64,000 nt of DNA from Conchocele bisecta. Taxonomy: Eukaryota; Mollusca; Bivalvia; Lucinida; Thyasiridae. The notes beneath the pieces are model-generated. The model ran no database searches and was not told where the DNA came from. It saw only the letters and a list, made by a program, of their open reading frames with translations. Made by a program: the position numbers and the translations under genes. The stretch's first letter is position 1. Each line of letters opens with the position of its first letter. Shown here piece after piece: positions 23,531-35,339 of the stretch. The DNA lies in assembly GCA_029237695.1 (NCBI GenBank), contig JAQRGA010000138.1:1-64000 (forward strand). Reading direction: 5' to 3'.

Positions 23531-24030
23531 CGTTTGTTATGAGCTCAGTACACTTCTTAATAGATATCATAATAATTCATCACTCATGCAAAATCCCCTT
23601 CAATCATTTCACTCACATAGGCCATGTTCGTCTTGCGTTTTCACCGAGTCTCACGACATATCGATGTTTTGCACAAGTATGGTACTTTCCGTTGGGCAAT
23701 ACATAACAATAACTCGCCGTACTTGTACTCGGACTGGTTTTCCGTACATCTGTAGTTAAGTCCAGTTTTGTAACTGAAAATCGTAAAAAAATGCAAGGAT
23801 TTGAAACACAGATTTACACTGACCGCCAATTGTATGCTAGTAGCACGGTTTGTCAGATCGCGAAAGAAAGTCGTCGCGAAAATCTTCAAATAACTGAAAT
23901 CGCGAAATTTAATGGCGGCGAAATGTAGATGGTATACAGTACAGTAACACATTTGCGCTACTACGAAGTTCAAACCTTTGTAACTTGTCACTTTTCGGAT
24001 TGCCCCTCAGAAGAGTGCGAAATACATGTG
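23531..24030. other. Non-coding stretch, nothing recognised
   Basis: A 116-codon minus-strand frame (23641-23991) matches no known family. No repeat or RNA gene was identified. Confidence 0.3.
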
Positions 24031-24355
24031 TGCACAACCGCCTGCGTTAATCTTTCCCAGATTATGAACGTTTCAAAACACCTATTGGTAATGTGAACTC
24101 GCAATCAAGCAAGTTGATTTTCTGAGCCTGAGCAGTCTCACATCTCAGGCTCAGTCACAATATTGAAGTATTTTGAAATAAAAAATAGAAACATATTGGC
24201 TCAATCGATAGTGTATACGTTCTTTGTGGTATTTTACCCCTGACATTTGAGCCTGACTCGTGAACGTTGCAACACAAGAGTGGAATTAGCTACATGAATG
24301 TAAAACATTATAAATAAGTTCAGTCTTGATCGGCCATATTGACTCTTGAATTCTG

Positions 24356-24605
24356 GGGCTCGTTTCACTAAACATCGTACGACTAAAATTTTCGTAAGAG
24401 CAAACTTATGATAATCTGTAAATATCACATTAACAATGTTTTCTTGTAAACAATTATTGGATTTACATGTATTGAGCATAGGCTGCATATGAAGCATATG
24501 CAGCCTATGTTCAAGAAATGTAAATCCATCAATTGAAATTTCCAGACAATCCTAAATTTTCACTTACGAACATTTTCGTCGTACGAAGTTTAGTGAAACG
24601 GCCTC
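24356..24605. mobile_element. Family A MITE
   Basis: Full-length copy with CTG on both sides (24353-24355 and 24606-24608). Confidence 0.85.
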
Positions 24606-25566
24606 CTGGAGGGTATTGAAAACACTATCAAATCTTTGATATATTTTCGAGTTTCGTTTCTGCATGTACACAGCACATGTGCAATGTACGGACTGTATGG
24701 ACATGAGGATGTGACAACACAGTTAGATCACGTTCTAAAGCTCGCGGATTATCTCCTCGTACATGCGGATCAACTGTGATCTAACTGTGGCTTGCTATAG
24801 GTCAACGTATTCGTCACATTAGTAACAAGTGCGTACATGCAATTGTGATTGAGTGGCTATCAAGACATAAGTGGAGATGTATGGGGAATTACAAATTAGG
24901 ACAGCAGGTGGGGATCTTGAGGGGGGGGGGGGGGGGTGTTCCAGTGTTGCAGCCACGGAGTTTACATAGATCACAGTTTACCACCAGTTGCAGTCTGACT
25001 TTAAAGGCACTGAACGGCTCAGTATTACAATTTTCCGATTTTATCAAACACAAAAACATGTTTGGCAACTGATTTAGTACACAAAACTAACATATACTGC
25101 CTAATAGATACATCTTCAAGTCTTGAGATTTACATCTTAATCACAATGTGAAGACAACAAAAACTTGTTTTGTGTACCACTCAGTGCAAAATGTCAATAT
25201 TAACAATTTAATTTACGTAACCCAACGGCTTCGGCTCGGAAGCGAGTCGATAAACTCCGGCTATCGGAATTCATCGGCCGCGAATCGGAGTTGAGGAGTT
25301 GACCCGAGCGTCTATCGGAAAATCGATCGGGCTTTGAAACACGCACCTGCTGTTTGTTTATCAACAAATATTGATATTTTCATCGACTACAAACTCATTT
25401 TTGTACCAAAATGAATGCAAACAGTTTCAAAGTGTGTGTAAATAGAAACCTGTTGGATTTGTGTGTGGGAAAACCCAATAGGAGGCCAAATTCGGCAACT
25501 TGAGCCGTATAGGGGCTTTAAATGCCGTAAAACACATGAAAGTGCATTTCGAAGAGCTCGAAAATA

Positions 25567-25659
25567 GTTGCGAACGGTAACTCTTGCAATTACTCCCGTA
25601 CCGTCCGCAGCTAGCTACGGACGGTACGGGAGTAGATTACAAGAGTTACCTTCGCAACT
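25567..25659. repeat. Hairpin with about 42-bp arms
   Basis: The arms cgaacggtaactcttgcaat and tactcccgtaccgtccg are mirrored across agctagct. The frame over it is a palindrome artefact. Confidence 0.8.
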
Positions 25660-25862
25660 AGACAACCCCCCCCCCGTTCCCCAAAATGATGGATCCGCCC
25701 CTGAGGTGTCTACACAATTCACAGATGCACTGAACGATCTGGAGCCAGTGCGAAGCCACGTCCAAATGCTTATGCGTTTAGCAGCCATGATCGACAACTG
25801 TGTAAATAAATTTCGCTTCATTTTGTTCTCACCACTCACAGTACAATCATGTATATTTTCAC

Positions 25863-27007
25863 CACAGGTGGAAGACTCGGACCTATGACACCAAAAAAAT
25901 GCCTATTAAAAAAAATCCCATTACCCCACCCACTTGGTCTCGTACATTACCATCTTCTATTTATATAAGGTGGGTATAAATATGGCTATTATAGAAATAG
26001 CCCTCTCTTTTCCGATTCGCACAAACACAATAAACATCGATTAAATGTATGAAATATGTCTCTGGCAATCGATAAAGGTATTAGGTGTGTGAATATACTC
26101 ACTTCAAATCGCTGTTTCAAGTATTTATTGAGTTATTCGCGTTTTGATTACCCCATCCAAAGCGAAAGTTGCGTGTACGAAAGAATCTCACACAGAATCG
26201 GAGGCCGTCCGCCGTGGATTATCAGTCATATTTGGCCGATAGCTGATCGCCAGCTCAAACTAAAGTGGTGCACCATGACCATATATATTAGAAACTCCAA
26301 CCATACAAAGTTCGTCCAATTGTGATCGTTCACCGATCTAAAAAACACTTTTTTTGTCTAATTTCGTTCATTATCTGGAACTGGGTCAATGCACCATCTT
26401 CCATAATACAACCGGAAGCGTCTATGTGAAGAACATCTCTGATTGGCTAAATCTAAACTGTATGACGTCATTCAACCTATTTCGGGATTGCGGAAGACAT
26501 AATCTGATTGTACGCGAATCATGAATGAAAGTAGAAAAAAGGTGTTTTTTTAGATCGGTGAACGATCACAATGGGACGAACTTTGTAAGGTTGGAGTTGC
26601 TAATGTATATGGTCATGGTGCACCACTTTAGTTTGAGCTGGCGATCAGTTATTGGTCAAATATGATCAACGCCGGACGGCCTCCGATTCTGTGTGAGATT
26701 CTTTCGTACACTCAAATTTCGCTTTGGATGGTGTATACAAAATGCGAATAACTGAATAAATGCTGGAAAGAGCGATTTGAAGTGAATATATTCACACACC
26801 TAATACCTTTATCGATTGCCAGCAACAGAAATCATACATTTAATCGATGTGTATTGTATTTGTGCGAGTCGGAAACGAGAGCGCTCTTTCTATAATTCAC
26901 CTTTCTGTATATAAGATGGTAATGTACGAGACCAAGTGGGTGGGGTAATGGGATTTTTTTTTAATAGGCATATTTTTGGTGTCATAGGTCCGAGTCTTCC
27001 ACCTGTG
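25863..27007. mobile_element. Long palindromic element, about 1.15 kb with 450-bp arms
   Basis: It starts cacaggtggaagactcggac and ends with the complement. The left arm (to about 26345) and right arm (from about 26548) match over almost their whole length, with a spacer of about 200 bp. Copies of gatcgttcaccgatctaaaa border the spacer. The arms differ by scattered substitutions, so this is an old structure and not a simple assembly fold. No transposase is encoded. Confidence 0.8.
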
Positions 27008-27029
27008 ATCTTCACTGCATGTTCCTCAT

Positions 27030-27120
27030 TATTATGTGTTGTTTTTTATATTATACTGCATTTGGTACCATTATCTCTGTAAAGAGGAAATAAAGACATT
27101 GAATTGAATTGAATTGAACG
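27030..27120 (+). mobile_element. Retroposon 3' end with (attga)n tail
   Basis: The sequence tctctgtaaagaggaaataa is followed by acattgaattgaattgaatt. A short microsatellite tail of this sort is usual for some LINE and SINE 3' ends. The body is missing. Confidence 0.5.
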
Positions 27121-27274
27121 TATTCATCACATTTGCAGCTAGTGCTTACATACAATTAATTGTGATTGAGTGGCTTTCAAGACATAAGAGGAGACCGGTG
27201 TTATGTCTATAACAGTCAAGTTGCATAGCAATAAATGTGTTTGGGAAACCGACTAGACATGAACAACTGATGCA

Positions 27275-27540
27275 AACGTGATAGGGTCATGGAGTATGGT
27301 ACGCTGATAGCGAGTACATGTATATGCTCACCAATGCGATCCCGGGTTCGATCCTCGGCAGAGGCAGTATGTGAGATGGTATGGTGGTCGCCAGATCGGA
27401 CAAGTCGGTTTCCTCCGGGTACTCTGTTTTCCTCCCAAATTAATGACCGCCCTTACGCCTTCATATGTGCCAACGAAAGCATATGTATAAGTGCTGTCGT
27501 GCTTGTTTGTAATCGTTGTAAAATAAATATAAAGTTATAG
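27275..27540 (+). mobile_element. tRNA-derived SINE
   Basis: The B box gggttcgatcc lies at about 27344-27354 at the end of a tRNA-like head. A central region (cggtttcctccgggtactct, then ttttcctccc) of a kind found in animal SINEs follows, and an AT-rich end (taaatataaag) closes it. No coding role. Confidence 0.65.
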
Positions 27541-27757
27541 AGTATATGCAATTACCATACATTATATTTATTATATTATAATTATATTATCTGAAGTTTC
27601 TAAGTTTCGAACAGATAAACTATGAATAATGTTAATGGATAGTGAGTAGGGTTGATACATGAATAACTCGAATAATAATTGCGAATCGATCTAAAGTCTA
27701 AAATACGATTTTTGTTTCAAAATCTATCCCTTGCTGCATTGTAACATAGCGGATCTG

Positions 27758-27871
27758 GGGTCCGTTTCACTAAACTTCGTACCACTAAAATGTTCGTAAG
27801 TGTAAATTTAGGATCGTCTGGAAATTTCAATTGATGGATTTTCATTTATTGAGCATAGGCTGCATATGCAA
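27758..27871. mobile_element. Half copy of the family A MITE
   Basis: Only the left arm remains, ending in the central gcatatgca. CTG precedes it. Confidence 0.75.
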
Positions 27872-28066
27872 CGTTGATTGGGTGAACTTGAGCTGGAGAT
27901 GTCATGAAACACTGAGAATCTGGGCAAGATTCATGCAGGCAACTGTGTACAAACATCTTGCAGACGGATTAACAAAAACGTTTTGGTACATGTAAATAAG
28001 TGTAGGTTATTGGTGTCTACGTCGATATATGCGAGTTCCGCGGCGTGCGATATTGCGCGACTTTAA

Positions 28067-28736
28067 GGTAGTATCTCACTGGGCTGCGGCAACTCGCGAC
28101 TAGTTGGAGACACAAACTTACGAGAAAATACGCGAATTAGCGACAATTTTCAATTGGAATCACACTGAATTGGTACTTACGACACGTTCCCGTATGTCGC
28201 ACGAATGTTGCACGAATGTCGCACGAAATTTTGGTTCAAAATTCGCATACATGTCAACAAAATTTCGAATTCTTTTTGCACTTGCGACTGTTGCGCGAGT
28301 GTCGCGTGACATTCGCGCGAGAGTCGCGCGACAGTTATGCGTGACAATTGAGAAATAGGCAGCTCGCGCCTGTCTCGCGCCCGGAATGTCAGATTATAAT
28401 TGTTGTCTCCAATCAATCACAATTTAGTTTCATAGGTCGCCAACCCCTCACAAAGTTGTCTCACATTTCTCTCACTTTCTGACTCACGGAAACTAAATTG
28501 AGAAGGGTTCGAGACGGGTTCGAGACGCCCGTGACAACTCTGTGACTATTTTTAGAGAAAATTTGTCACGCGAATTTTTTGAACATGTTCAAAATTCCAG
28601 CGACTGAGAGCGAGGCCCTGCGACTCACGAGAGGAAATTGAGAATCACTGCGAATATTTTGAGACATTTTGGAAACTTCCTCGCGAATGCCGTTCGCAAT
28701 TTTCGCCAACAGTCGCAGCCCAGTCAGATACTAGCT
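28067..28736. mobile_element. TIR element with TTA target duplication
   Basis: The ends aggtagtatctcactgggct and agcccagtcagatactagct are inverted. TTA lies on both sides (28064-28066 and 28737-28739). It interrupts the foldback whose terminus reads gcgcgactttaggagcgcaa. A TTA duplication fits PIF/Harbinger-type insertion. The interior is rich in tcgcgcgac motifs and has no transposase. Confidence 0.7.
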
Positions 28737-28739
28737 TTA

Positions 28740-29310
28740 GGAGCACAATATCGTTGCGCGGCGGAACGAGTGGCATATATCCACATACAAATCAAATAAC
28801 CTTTTTATTATATAGTTACGTAAATCACTCGCAATTTATATGCGCCTCAAAAATTATGCAAACGAGAAATAAACAAATAAGTGGTTGTTTAAAAGTAACT
28901 ATTATTCGAGGTGAAACGGAGTTCCGACACTGACTAATATGAAGTAAAGCGACGTTAATAAGGGCAATTATTATATACGTACTTTCCTTTCCCATTGAAA
29001 CACAATGCAACACAAGACGTCAATATTTTTCCATATTGACGTCTCGTGAGTTCATATTGGTCAGTGCCGGAACTACGCTTCACCCCTCGCGAAGTAGTTC
29101 CTTCTGAATCGCCACTAATTTATTTATTTTAATTACATTTTGAATATGTTTTGAAGCGCAAATAAATTGCGAATTATGTACGTATATAATAAAAAGGTTA
29201 TTTGATTTGTATATGGATATATGCCACTCGTTCCGCCGCGCAACGATATTGCGCGACTTTAGGAGCGCAATATCGTTGCGCTGCGGAACGAGTGGCATAT
29301 ATCCACATCC
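28740..29310. mobile_element. Foldback element, aatatcgttgcgcggcggaa termini
   Basis: The left arm (about 28740-28815) and right arm (about 29175-29255) are inverted. A third terminus follows at 29262-29310, and a fourth fragment precedes the inserted element at about 28022-28066. The centre holds a hairpin around atattgacgtct. Confidence 0.7.
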
Positions 29311-29639
29311 AACTAACCTATAACTATTGACGTCTTGCGTTCCATTGTGTTTCAATAAGAAACGAAAGTGCGTATATAATAACACTTACTATCAGAGTAC
29401 GAACTGTGGGTTTCTATATGCCAGTCTATATACGATTCCCGGGAAGGCCGATCATGTTATATTTGCTTTCCATGGTGTTGTAGACGCATTACATTTAGAT
29501 GAGACTGGATAATTAGGTATACGGCGCCAACGACTAGTGTAGCCCAAGATCAGACCGAGCGTATGCGCCTACATGTACATAGCCAACACTGTTCGCCAAT
29601 GAGTCAGTGAAACATATGTCATGCTTATATGCCACATGT

Positions 29640-29785
29640 AGATCACGGTTCGTCCGCATGTACGAGGAGATAAGTACATGCGGACGAATTTAGCTCGCGG
29701 ATTATCTCCTCGTACATGCGGACGAATTTAGCTCGCGGATTATCTCCTCGTACATGCGGACAAACGTGACCTAACTGTGCTATCA
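29640..29785. repeat. Short tandem and hairpin repeat, tcctcgtacatgcggac type
   Basis: Two direct copies of ctcgcggattatctcctcgt are preceded by an inverted copy. A single related unit lies at about 24735-24785, next to the same ctaactgtg flank. Confidence 0.7.
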
Positions 29786-30257
29786 CATCCTCATGTCCAT
29801 ACATTGCCCATGTGCTGTGTAAATACAGAAACACAAGTGGACAATGTATCAATGCGATAACATCAGTAGTAATATTATAATCAAAGTGTTGCAAGGTGCT
29901 ACATGTATTAGGTGCCAGAGTGAACGCAAATGATGCGCCGCAATTGATGCGCCATAAGCCCAGTTTCTCCAGTCACAGCCATATGAAACGTCCAGACATG
30001 TCCCGAAAGGCAATCCAAATATAATAACACTGGATGGATTCGTGCTAAATCTGCGATTTCTGGAAACTTACTTATACCGCACGTACCCCGTGCTTATGCA
30101 GGAATTCAGTACGTGTGTTTGGTCTTGGTCGAGCTATTCGTTCAGTCCATTATCAAGAGTACACTGCCGCCTCTGCTAATCTTGCCAATATTTGTTGTCT
30201 TATTTCAAAATAGTTAACATCATTTGTCAATATATGTTCAGACAAGTTGATAATCAG

Positions 30258-30502
30258 TGGGCCGTTTCACTAAACTTCGTACGACTAAACCGATCGTCAG
30301 TGCAACTTTAGGATAGTCTGGAAATTTCAATTGATGGATTTACTGTTATTGAACATAGGCTGCATATACAGCCTATGCTCAATAAATGTAAATCCAATAA
30401 TTGTTTATAAGAAATTATTGTTAATGTGAAATTGACAGACTATCATATGTTTGCACTTACGAACATTTTAGTCGTCCGATATGCACGGAAATGATGAAAC
30501 GG
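30258..30502. mobile_element. Family A MITE, eroded right end
   Basis: Left TIR, central hairpin and right inner arm are present. The right terminus is altered after cattttagtcgt. Confidence 0.75.
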
Positions 30503-30747
30503 ATTGTAAGAAAACATACATGCGCACGTAATTATAGTTTTGCATTGTATTTCGGAAACCAACTGTACATATGAGTAGCATGAAAATATGACCAGAGCTC
30601 CAGATAAGGAATTAATAATTGAGTATTGTCACTCCATCATTTCTGAAGCAATTGCGTATTTCAAAATATTAATTGGGTAAAATAGAATCACACTGCTGTT
30701 TACACATCAACAGAAAGCAATTATTGAATAGTTTGCTTCCAAATGAA

Positions 30748-30815
30748 AACATGTCTTGGCATTTCATTAGAATTGTCTGCTTGGAGACAATTCTAATGAA
30801 ATACCAAGATGTGTT
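30748..30815. repeat. Hairpin with about 31-bp arms
   Basis: The arms ggcatttcattagaattgtc and the complement are separated by a short loop, tgcttgga. Confidence 0.75.
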
Positions 30816-31718
30816 GTCATGGAAAATAAGAACAATATGCTATATTTGTAGTGTGTTTATTGTTTTCTGCAGCATGATAAAGGTACAATAATTGTTTTAT
30901 TGCTTTTTGATGCTCGTTACTTCTGATTTCAATTGTGGTTTTGGTAAATACGTAGAATGTCTGTGCATTGAGACGGAAACACCATGCAATCTTATCAAGT
31001 GCAATTATGCAATTGTTTAATATACTATTACATTGTAGGTAATTTGCAGCTCATGAAGCGAAAAACATCATTTATATATCATCTGATACACAGTACCGTT
31101 GTTTTTTCTTCAACATACGTGTAGGCCGGAATGCAAAGTATATGTCTAAGACAGAACCAATACGTCCCGACGTAATTAGATAGAGCTGTACAATCACGTT
31201 AAAAAATATGGTAGATGGTTCCATTTCGACTAGACATAATTACGGAAACCCAACATCTATGTTTGTTCACCGTTGCCAAATTTAGAAACTAATAACATTG
31301 TCCCGTAACAGCTAATAACTCGAGACGAAATCTGACATGTCACGATGAAATCGTGCTTATTGAGGATTTAGTGAATGTATTAGACTAAGTATGTTGTTAT
31401 TTGTTCTCATGTTCGTGCAGTCTGATACAGAAATAACGTTATTTGTTGGTGGATGTAAAACGTCTCGATGACTCAGTAGCGAGCATTGTAGCCTCTGATC
31501 AGATTGCGCAGACTGGGTTTACAGTTATTGAACATGCAGCCAAGAAACAACATGTTGTCGTACCCTGCTGCGAGCTGTCACAAACTTACGCGAGGTTAAG
31601 GAATATATGTCAACTGAGCACCAGTAATCGGATTGACACAACGATGTATGTTTCGGAAGAACTATTTAAAGGCAGAACGTGACGAAACGTGACGACGTGA
31701 CGATTACTACACCATCTG
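30816..31718. other. Mostly non-coding; one unrecognised 79-codon frame
   Basis: A plus-strand frame at 31443-31682 has a fairly protein-like composition (for example HVVVPCCELSQTYARLR). It matches no family I know and has no clear promoter or splice context. The rest of the stretch shows nothing recognisable. Confidence 0.25.
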
Positions 31719-32004
31719 GGGGCCGTTTCACTAAACTTCGTACAACTAAAACGTCCGTAAGTGCAAAAGTATGATAGTCTGTAAATTTCACACTAAAAGT
31801 TTTCTTGTAAACAATTATTGGATTTACATTTATTGAGCATAGGCTACATATGCAGCCTATGCTCAACAAATGTAAATCCATCCATCAATTGAAATTTCCA
31901 GACGATCCTATATTTAATGTAAGTCAATCAATTGAAATTTACAGACGATTCTAGATCTGCAAATACGAACATTTTAATCGTACGCAGTTTAGTGAAACGG
32001 CCCC
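31719..32004. mobile_element. Family A MITE with an extended right arm
   Basis: About 286 bp. The right arm appears partly duplicated (two versions of caattgaaatttccagacga). Both termini are readable. Confidence 0.75.
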
Positions 32005-32253
32005 AGGTTATAGGACGATCACCGTCCAAATCAACACAAAACGACTTCACCACGTGGTATATTCTTACATATCCAAATTCTCCCAAAGTCGGCAGATATT
32101 TTTGCAAATCATAATCACTGAAGCTGCAATATTTACTATTCTTAACAAATGTGGGTCAGACCGAAATGCCACGTGTAAACTCTGATTAACGTAATGGGCT
32201 GTAATATGTGACCGGATTTCATCAATACAATATATTGGGGAGGCTGTCTATTA

Positions 32254-32565
32254 TTATTTATCACGTCAACGCAGTGTGTATGTGCCATGAAACACGGTGC
32301 CTTGAAACATGTTTGATATCCTGTCAATACGACCTTATCACTGCGTATGAATATGTGCGGTGGCTGGGGTTATTTATTTGCATTTTAAAGAAATGTGTAG
32401 GTGTTGACGGGATTTATAAATAGAATAGTAGTTTAGTGCCGTGAATGGGAAAAACATATCTGGCGCGGCATGGAAACGGGATGTGCTCGGCAGAGCCTCG
32501 CCCATCCCGTTTCCTATGCCTTGCCATATATTTATTACCATTCACGGCACTAACCTACTATTCTC
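32254..32565 (+). mobile_element. Family F composite repeat (copy 3)
   Basis: Both palindromic modules are in the same order as at 3551. A Family F end (tcacgtcaacgcagtg) opens it and cactaacctactattctc closes it. Confidence 0.75.
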
Positions 32566-32569
32566 TATA

Positions 32570-33175
32570 TATTTCCAAACTGTGTGTTCAAAATGTGTTC
32601 AAAACTTGTTTTATGCTAGATTCCCGTAGCAACACATATTTCAAGAGATTTTCAATTTGCGTGGGCTGATCATGTAACGCCTCAAATCATGTACGCACAT
32701 ACGGGCTTATAAATATTATATTTGAGAAAACGTCTGAAGAAATGGCTTTGCTTACGATAACACATGGCGAACATAACCTCAGATTGAACCAACAACGTCA
32801 ACAAAAGCTTGAACACTGCATATCAGAATAAATTGACATTTAAAGTTTTCTGACATGTTCATCATAACATACATATTATATACATGTTCTAATGTAATCT
32901 GTCTGATTTCTTTTGGCGATTTTTTTACGAGGAGACAAGCGTGGTTTTATTGTATTGGGAATAATTTGAAGAATGTACTTGAAGATGGCACATAAGCCTG
33001 CGTACAAATAGACCACTAATAACGTTTCTGGTTGCAAGGCTCTCCGTCTCGCGGCGAGTGCACTCATCTGCTTCCATAATCTACATGCGAGGCACGCCAT
33101 GGGATTTTGTACCGTCGGACATCTGCGTAATTTCATTAATTTTAATACAATATTTTTCATAAATAAAGTCAAAAG
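32570..33175. other. Non-coding stretch, nothing recognised
   Basis: A 130-codon minus-strand frame (32876-33268) runs into the hairpin at 33179 and matches no family. I do not support it as a gene. Confidence 0.3.
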
Positions 33176-33178
33176 TTG

Positions 33179-33297
33179 ACAATATTTTCTGTACACGGTA
33201 TCAAAAGTAGACACAATTGTCAGTGTACATGCGGAATATTCCGCATGTACTCTGACAATTGTGTCCACTTTTGATACCGTGTACAGAAAATATTGTA
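33179..33297. repeat. Near-perfect hairpin, about 58-bp arms
   Basis: The axis is gcggaatattccgc. The arms run through acacaattgtcag and tacacggtatcaaaag with very few mismatches. It is a probable foldback or MITE. Confidence 0.85.
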
Positions 33298-33499
33298 AAT
33301 TTGTAGAATTTCATGAAATTTCCGTAATGTCCGTTAACATTTTAAGATATAAGATAACGGTGTGGAAATTTACGTCTGATATAACATGCATATAATACCA
33401 ATCAATCGTGGGGTAATGGTGAATGAATGTTTATTTTGCCACAAAATGTCTCAGATGATGTCTCTGATATAAAGAACGTTTTTGTTTCGTCTCTGATTG

Positions 33500-33845
33500 T
33501 TTTTCAAGTTGCCAGATGCATAAATGCATCTGACAACTTGAAAACAATCAGTGACGAACATCAAATGCATATGGCAACTTGAAAAAAATCAGTGACGAAC
33601 GTCAAATGCAACTGGTAACTTGAAAAAAATCAGAGACGAACATCTCAAACAAATGGAACATGGAACATGTCATACAAAGTTACAAATGGAACATGTCATA
33701 CAAAGTTACAAATGGAACATGTCATACAAAGTTACAAATGGAACATGTCATACAAATTTACAAATGGAATGTCATACAAAGTTACAAATGGAACAATGTC
33801 ATTACAAAACACAAATGGAACATGTCATACAAAGTTACTACATGT
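33500..33845. repeat. Two adjoining short tandem arrays (about 46 bp and 26 bp)
   Basis: At about 33500-33640, three units carry caacttgaaaaaaatcagtg, the first preceded by an inverted copy. At 33652-33845, about seven units of aaatggaacatgtcatacaa are followed by agttac. The frames over it are repeats. Confidence 0.9.
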
Positions 33846-34555
33846 ATAACCTGTTTAGTCGTGAAAACTCACAAGCATTTCCTCCGACATGATTGGATTT
33901 AATATAATTTTGCATGGTAGTATTTTTTATTGATCATGTGACGAATTTATAATACAATTTTATTTCTTCATGACGATAAAATGCTCGACGCTCAGAGATT
34001 TTTCGGACGCGGCGATATCTGAGAACCAAAGTACTTTGTGTTTATGGTGATATAACTATAACTTATTACACAACAGCCTGCGTTAATATTGCCATAAATG
34101 TTATAACCGTTTCTGAACATTTATTGGCAACACCAACTATTAATCAAGCAATTTTAGCATAGCTCAGTCTCAGTGAATGAAGATGTTTGGTTTCAAACAC
34201 AATAGTGAAGTATCTTGAAATAAGGAAATCAACACATATTTGCAAGATTAGAGCAGGCGGTGGTGTTTCCCTTCATGTTTCACAGTGTGACAGTCTTCAC
34301 ATCACTTATCTTATGTCACACCACGGTGCCTCAACCTGTCTCTTATCCAGTTGTCGTATTCCCACGTGACCGGGGCACTGACATGCGCACTCGACGGGCC
34401 AATCCAATACCGAGTTTGCGGATTCAAATTGTTCACAATGACACCGTGGTTAAAAGTTCATCGTCCGCGAAACGCAAATCATCCTCTATCTTAAAATTAC
34501 CAACAAACCGGATGAGACGGGAGCCGTCCTATCTTGATTTGCAGTATTTACAAAT

Positions 34556-34751
34556 ACAGTGAAACCTCTCTAAACCGGACGTCCGGCTTAGAGAGGTTTC
34601 ACTGTAAATCAGGCATTTTATCATTCTGAGCCATGGTTGTGTGTTATGCGATCACTAACGGAGATTATCACCTGAGATAAGTGACCAATAAACTCATGAA
34701 AAATAAGATCACGTGTGTTTTCTTTGTGTCCTGTTTAGAGAGGTTCCACTG
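34556..34751. mobile_element. Compact, unexpanded relative of the satellite-bearing TIR element
   Basis: It starts acagtgaaacctctctaaac and ends agaggttccactg. Inside is one degenerate copy of the 87-bp satellite unit (actgtaaatcaggcatttta, then gtgtgttatgcgatcactaa) and the same right part as the element at 14378-18665. Confidence 0.75.
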
Positions 34752-34894
34752 CAGTACAGTCAAACCTGTGAACAAGGGTCACACGTGGGAACGAGAACAT
34801 GTTGGCCTTTGGTTCCAACAGTTGGTTCTTTGTTCTCAGGGTCATTTATGTAGTAAGCGATTTTATGTAACTGGGAAAACAAAATCGCTATATA

Positions 34895-35195
34895 GAGGAT
34901 ATTCCATTGTACATTTTGAATGGTTAGTGTGTCGGACTACTGATCCAAGGTTCGTGGGTTCGAGCCTGACTAGCGGCGTGCGTTGTGTCCTTGAGCAAGA
35001 CACTTTATCCACACTGCTCCAGTTCACCCAGCTGTAAATGGCTACCGATAATTCGTAGTTGCTCTGTAAATACGAATTACCGGCTTCTCTCAAAAATCTC
35101 TACCTCCGTTCTTTCTCCCTTTCTTGGGAGACGGCATGCAAGGTCCTAGAGCCAGTGCCGCCGTTAAATATAAGCTAAAAAAACACACACACAAA
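34895..35195 (+). mobile_element. tRNA-derived SINE with conserved central domain
   Basis: The head has an A-box-like tggttagtgtgtcgg and the B box gggttcgagcc at about 34957-34967. The body contains tgtgtccttgagcaagacac and cacccagctgtaaatggcta, a central domain I know from animal SINEs. The end is A-rich (ctaaaaaaacacacac). Confidence 0.75.
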
Positions 35196-35204
35196 AACAA
35201 TCAT

Positions 35205-35332
35205 TTTGAATAGCGGGAAATAATACACGAGTGTGCGTCGGCTTCCGCGCAAGCAACGAGGGAGCGTAGCGAACTAGTTGCTTGCACGGACGCCGACGGA
35301 CTCGAGTGTATTATTTCCTCCATTCAAACAGG
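35205..35332. repeat. Hairpin, aataatacacgagtg type
   Basis: The left arm (gaaataatacacgagtgtgc, then gtcggcttccg) is mirrored on the right by gacgccgacggactcgagtg. About 128 bp. Confidence 0.7.
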
Positions 35333-35339
35333 TAATTGG

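Noticed and set aside
33620..33902. Repeating KLQMEHVIQSY frames in three phases
   Set aside because: The 26-bp tandem array is open in all three phases because its length is not a multiple of three.
34681..35037. 118-codon plus-strand frame
   Set aside because: It spans the end of a TIR element and the head of a tRNA-derived SINE, with no protein family match.
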